DNA of 64,000 nt from Micromonospora sp. NBC_00389 (GTDB taxonomy: Bacteria; Actinomycetota; Actinomycetes; Mycobacteriales; Micromonosporaceae): assembly GCF_036059255.1 (NCBI RefSeq), contig NZ_CP107947.1, positions 6,510,001-6,574,000 on the forward strand, read 5' to 3'. Within the stretch, counting starts at the first letter, position 1, and every line of letters starts with the position of its first letter. Position numbers and translations under genes: made by a program. The notes under the pieces are model-generated. The model did no database searches and was not told the DNA's origin. It worked only from the letters and a program-made list of their open reading frames with translations. Shown here one piece after another: positions 63,621-64,000 of this stretch.

Positions 63621-64000
63621 TCACCACAACGTGAGGGTCGCGGCGTCCTGATGACGGTCTCTCGCTTCCGTCTGCCGACATGTCGGCAGGGTTGCGCCAC
63701 CTGCCCGCCCCGCCCCAACCTTTCGGCCGGGGCGGGTAGCGCGGGTCTTCTGGTCGGCTCCACGAGGGTTCGGCGCTTGCGCGCCCCGGTCTCCGGCCAC
63801 TGCGGTACCGGTCGAGCTGGCCGCCGCGAGGGCGGCGAGGTTGCAGGCGGCGTTAGCGTCCCGGTCGGCGACCAGGCCGCACACGTCGCAGCGGAAAGTG
63901 CGCACGTGCAGCGGCAGCTTGGCTTTCACCGCGCCACACGTGGAGCAGGTCTTCGAGGAAGGGAACCAGCGGTCGGCGACATGGATCCGTCCACCGTTCC
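63621..64000 (-). CDS. tnpB: C-terminal part of a TnpB nuclease, cut by the window edge
   Basis: Minus-strand reading from 64000: RIHVADRWFPSSKTCSTCGA, RTFRCDVCGLVADRDANAAC, then a long basic tail to TAG at 63621. CSTC...CDVC is the zinc finger and DRDANAACNLAAL the third RuvC motif. The rest of the protein lies beyond the window. It is a third TnpB type, with an Ala/Arg-rich tail typical of IS1341-like members. Nearby sequence at 63680-63740 should hold its right end and omegaRNA. Confidence 0.85.
   Translation of the reverse strand, partial: NGGRIHVADRWFPSSKTCSTCGAVKAKLPLHVRTFRCDVCGLVADRDANAACNLAALAAASSTGTAVAGDRGAQAPNPRGADQKTRATRPGRKVGAGRAGGATLPTCRQTEARDRHQDAATLTLW

Overview
The window is high-GC actinobacterial chromosome, most like a Micromonosporaceae or related filamentous actinomycete. 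This is judged from codon bias, frequent GTG/TTG starts, ATGA overlaps, and families typical of that group: a WXG/EspC-type secretion cassette, TIGR03086, WYL and HTH_42 proteins, PF04672 methyltransferase, many TetR regulators and Tat-exported enzymes. No tRNA, rRNA or CRISPR was seen. Most of it is accessory or lineage-specific. Three IS200/IS605-group elements and several decayed genes mark it as actively rearranging.

Region 1 (1-9.2 kb): the tail of a gene with a good terminator; a minus-strand type VII-linked toxin operon (YbaB-like, EspC-like, WXG-like membrane protein, EndoU-type RNase toxin, probable immunity gene); a two-component system with a GerMN lipoprotein; two coupled STAS proteins followed by a BON protein; YccF, MmcQ/YjbR and a bacterial PARG-type macro-domain hydrolase.

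Region 2 (9.4-25.3 kb) lies between two near-identical, inverted tnpB-only elements. One breaks a DUF302 gene, the other an alpha/beta-hydrolase remnant. Between them are a mycothiol-type DinB protein coupled to an AlkZ-like HTH_42 protein, a WYL regulator, a very large single-chain biotin-dependent acyl-CoA carboxylase (biotin carboxylase, BCCP, central region and carboxyltransferase, about 1819 aa), a secreted endo/exonuclease/phosphatase-fold protein, a membrane protein and a D-cysteine desulfhydrase/ACC deaminase-like enzyme. A scrambled remnant of the carboxylase 3' end recurs 1 kb downstream of the intact gene.

Region 3 (25.3-38.1 kb): a divergent glycerol-lipid locus (glpD facing an alkyl-DHAP-synthase-like flavoprotein and a diacylglycerol kinase) with a perfect palindromic operator between; GNAT, TetR, double-YciI and fatty acid desaturase genes; a MarR-GNAT fusion with a palindrome at its start; PPC-domain, HEAT-like, methyltransferase, membrane, LspA and DHFR-like genes.

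Region 4 (38.3-44.7 kb) is decaying sequence: an internally deleted nanE, an intact FCD-type GntR regulator and a 5'-truncated sialidase, which look like the residue of a sialic-acid locus. Next comes an IS605-type element (tnpA plus tnpB) inserted cleanly in a gene whose frame can be rebuilt, and a TetR gene missing its 5' end.

Region 5 (44.8-64 kb) carries mainly exported hydrolases (SGNH esterase, penicillin acylase, M14 carboxypeptidase, amidase with a small coupled partner), a group II decarboxylase, a duplicated DUF3533/ABC-2-like membrane protein divergent from its TetR regulator across a 36-bp perfect palindrome, a CHRD protein with a charged repeat tail, a 1122-aa helical-repeat protein, and the 3' part of a fourth tnpB at the window edge.
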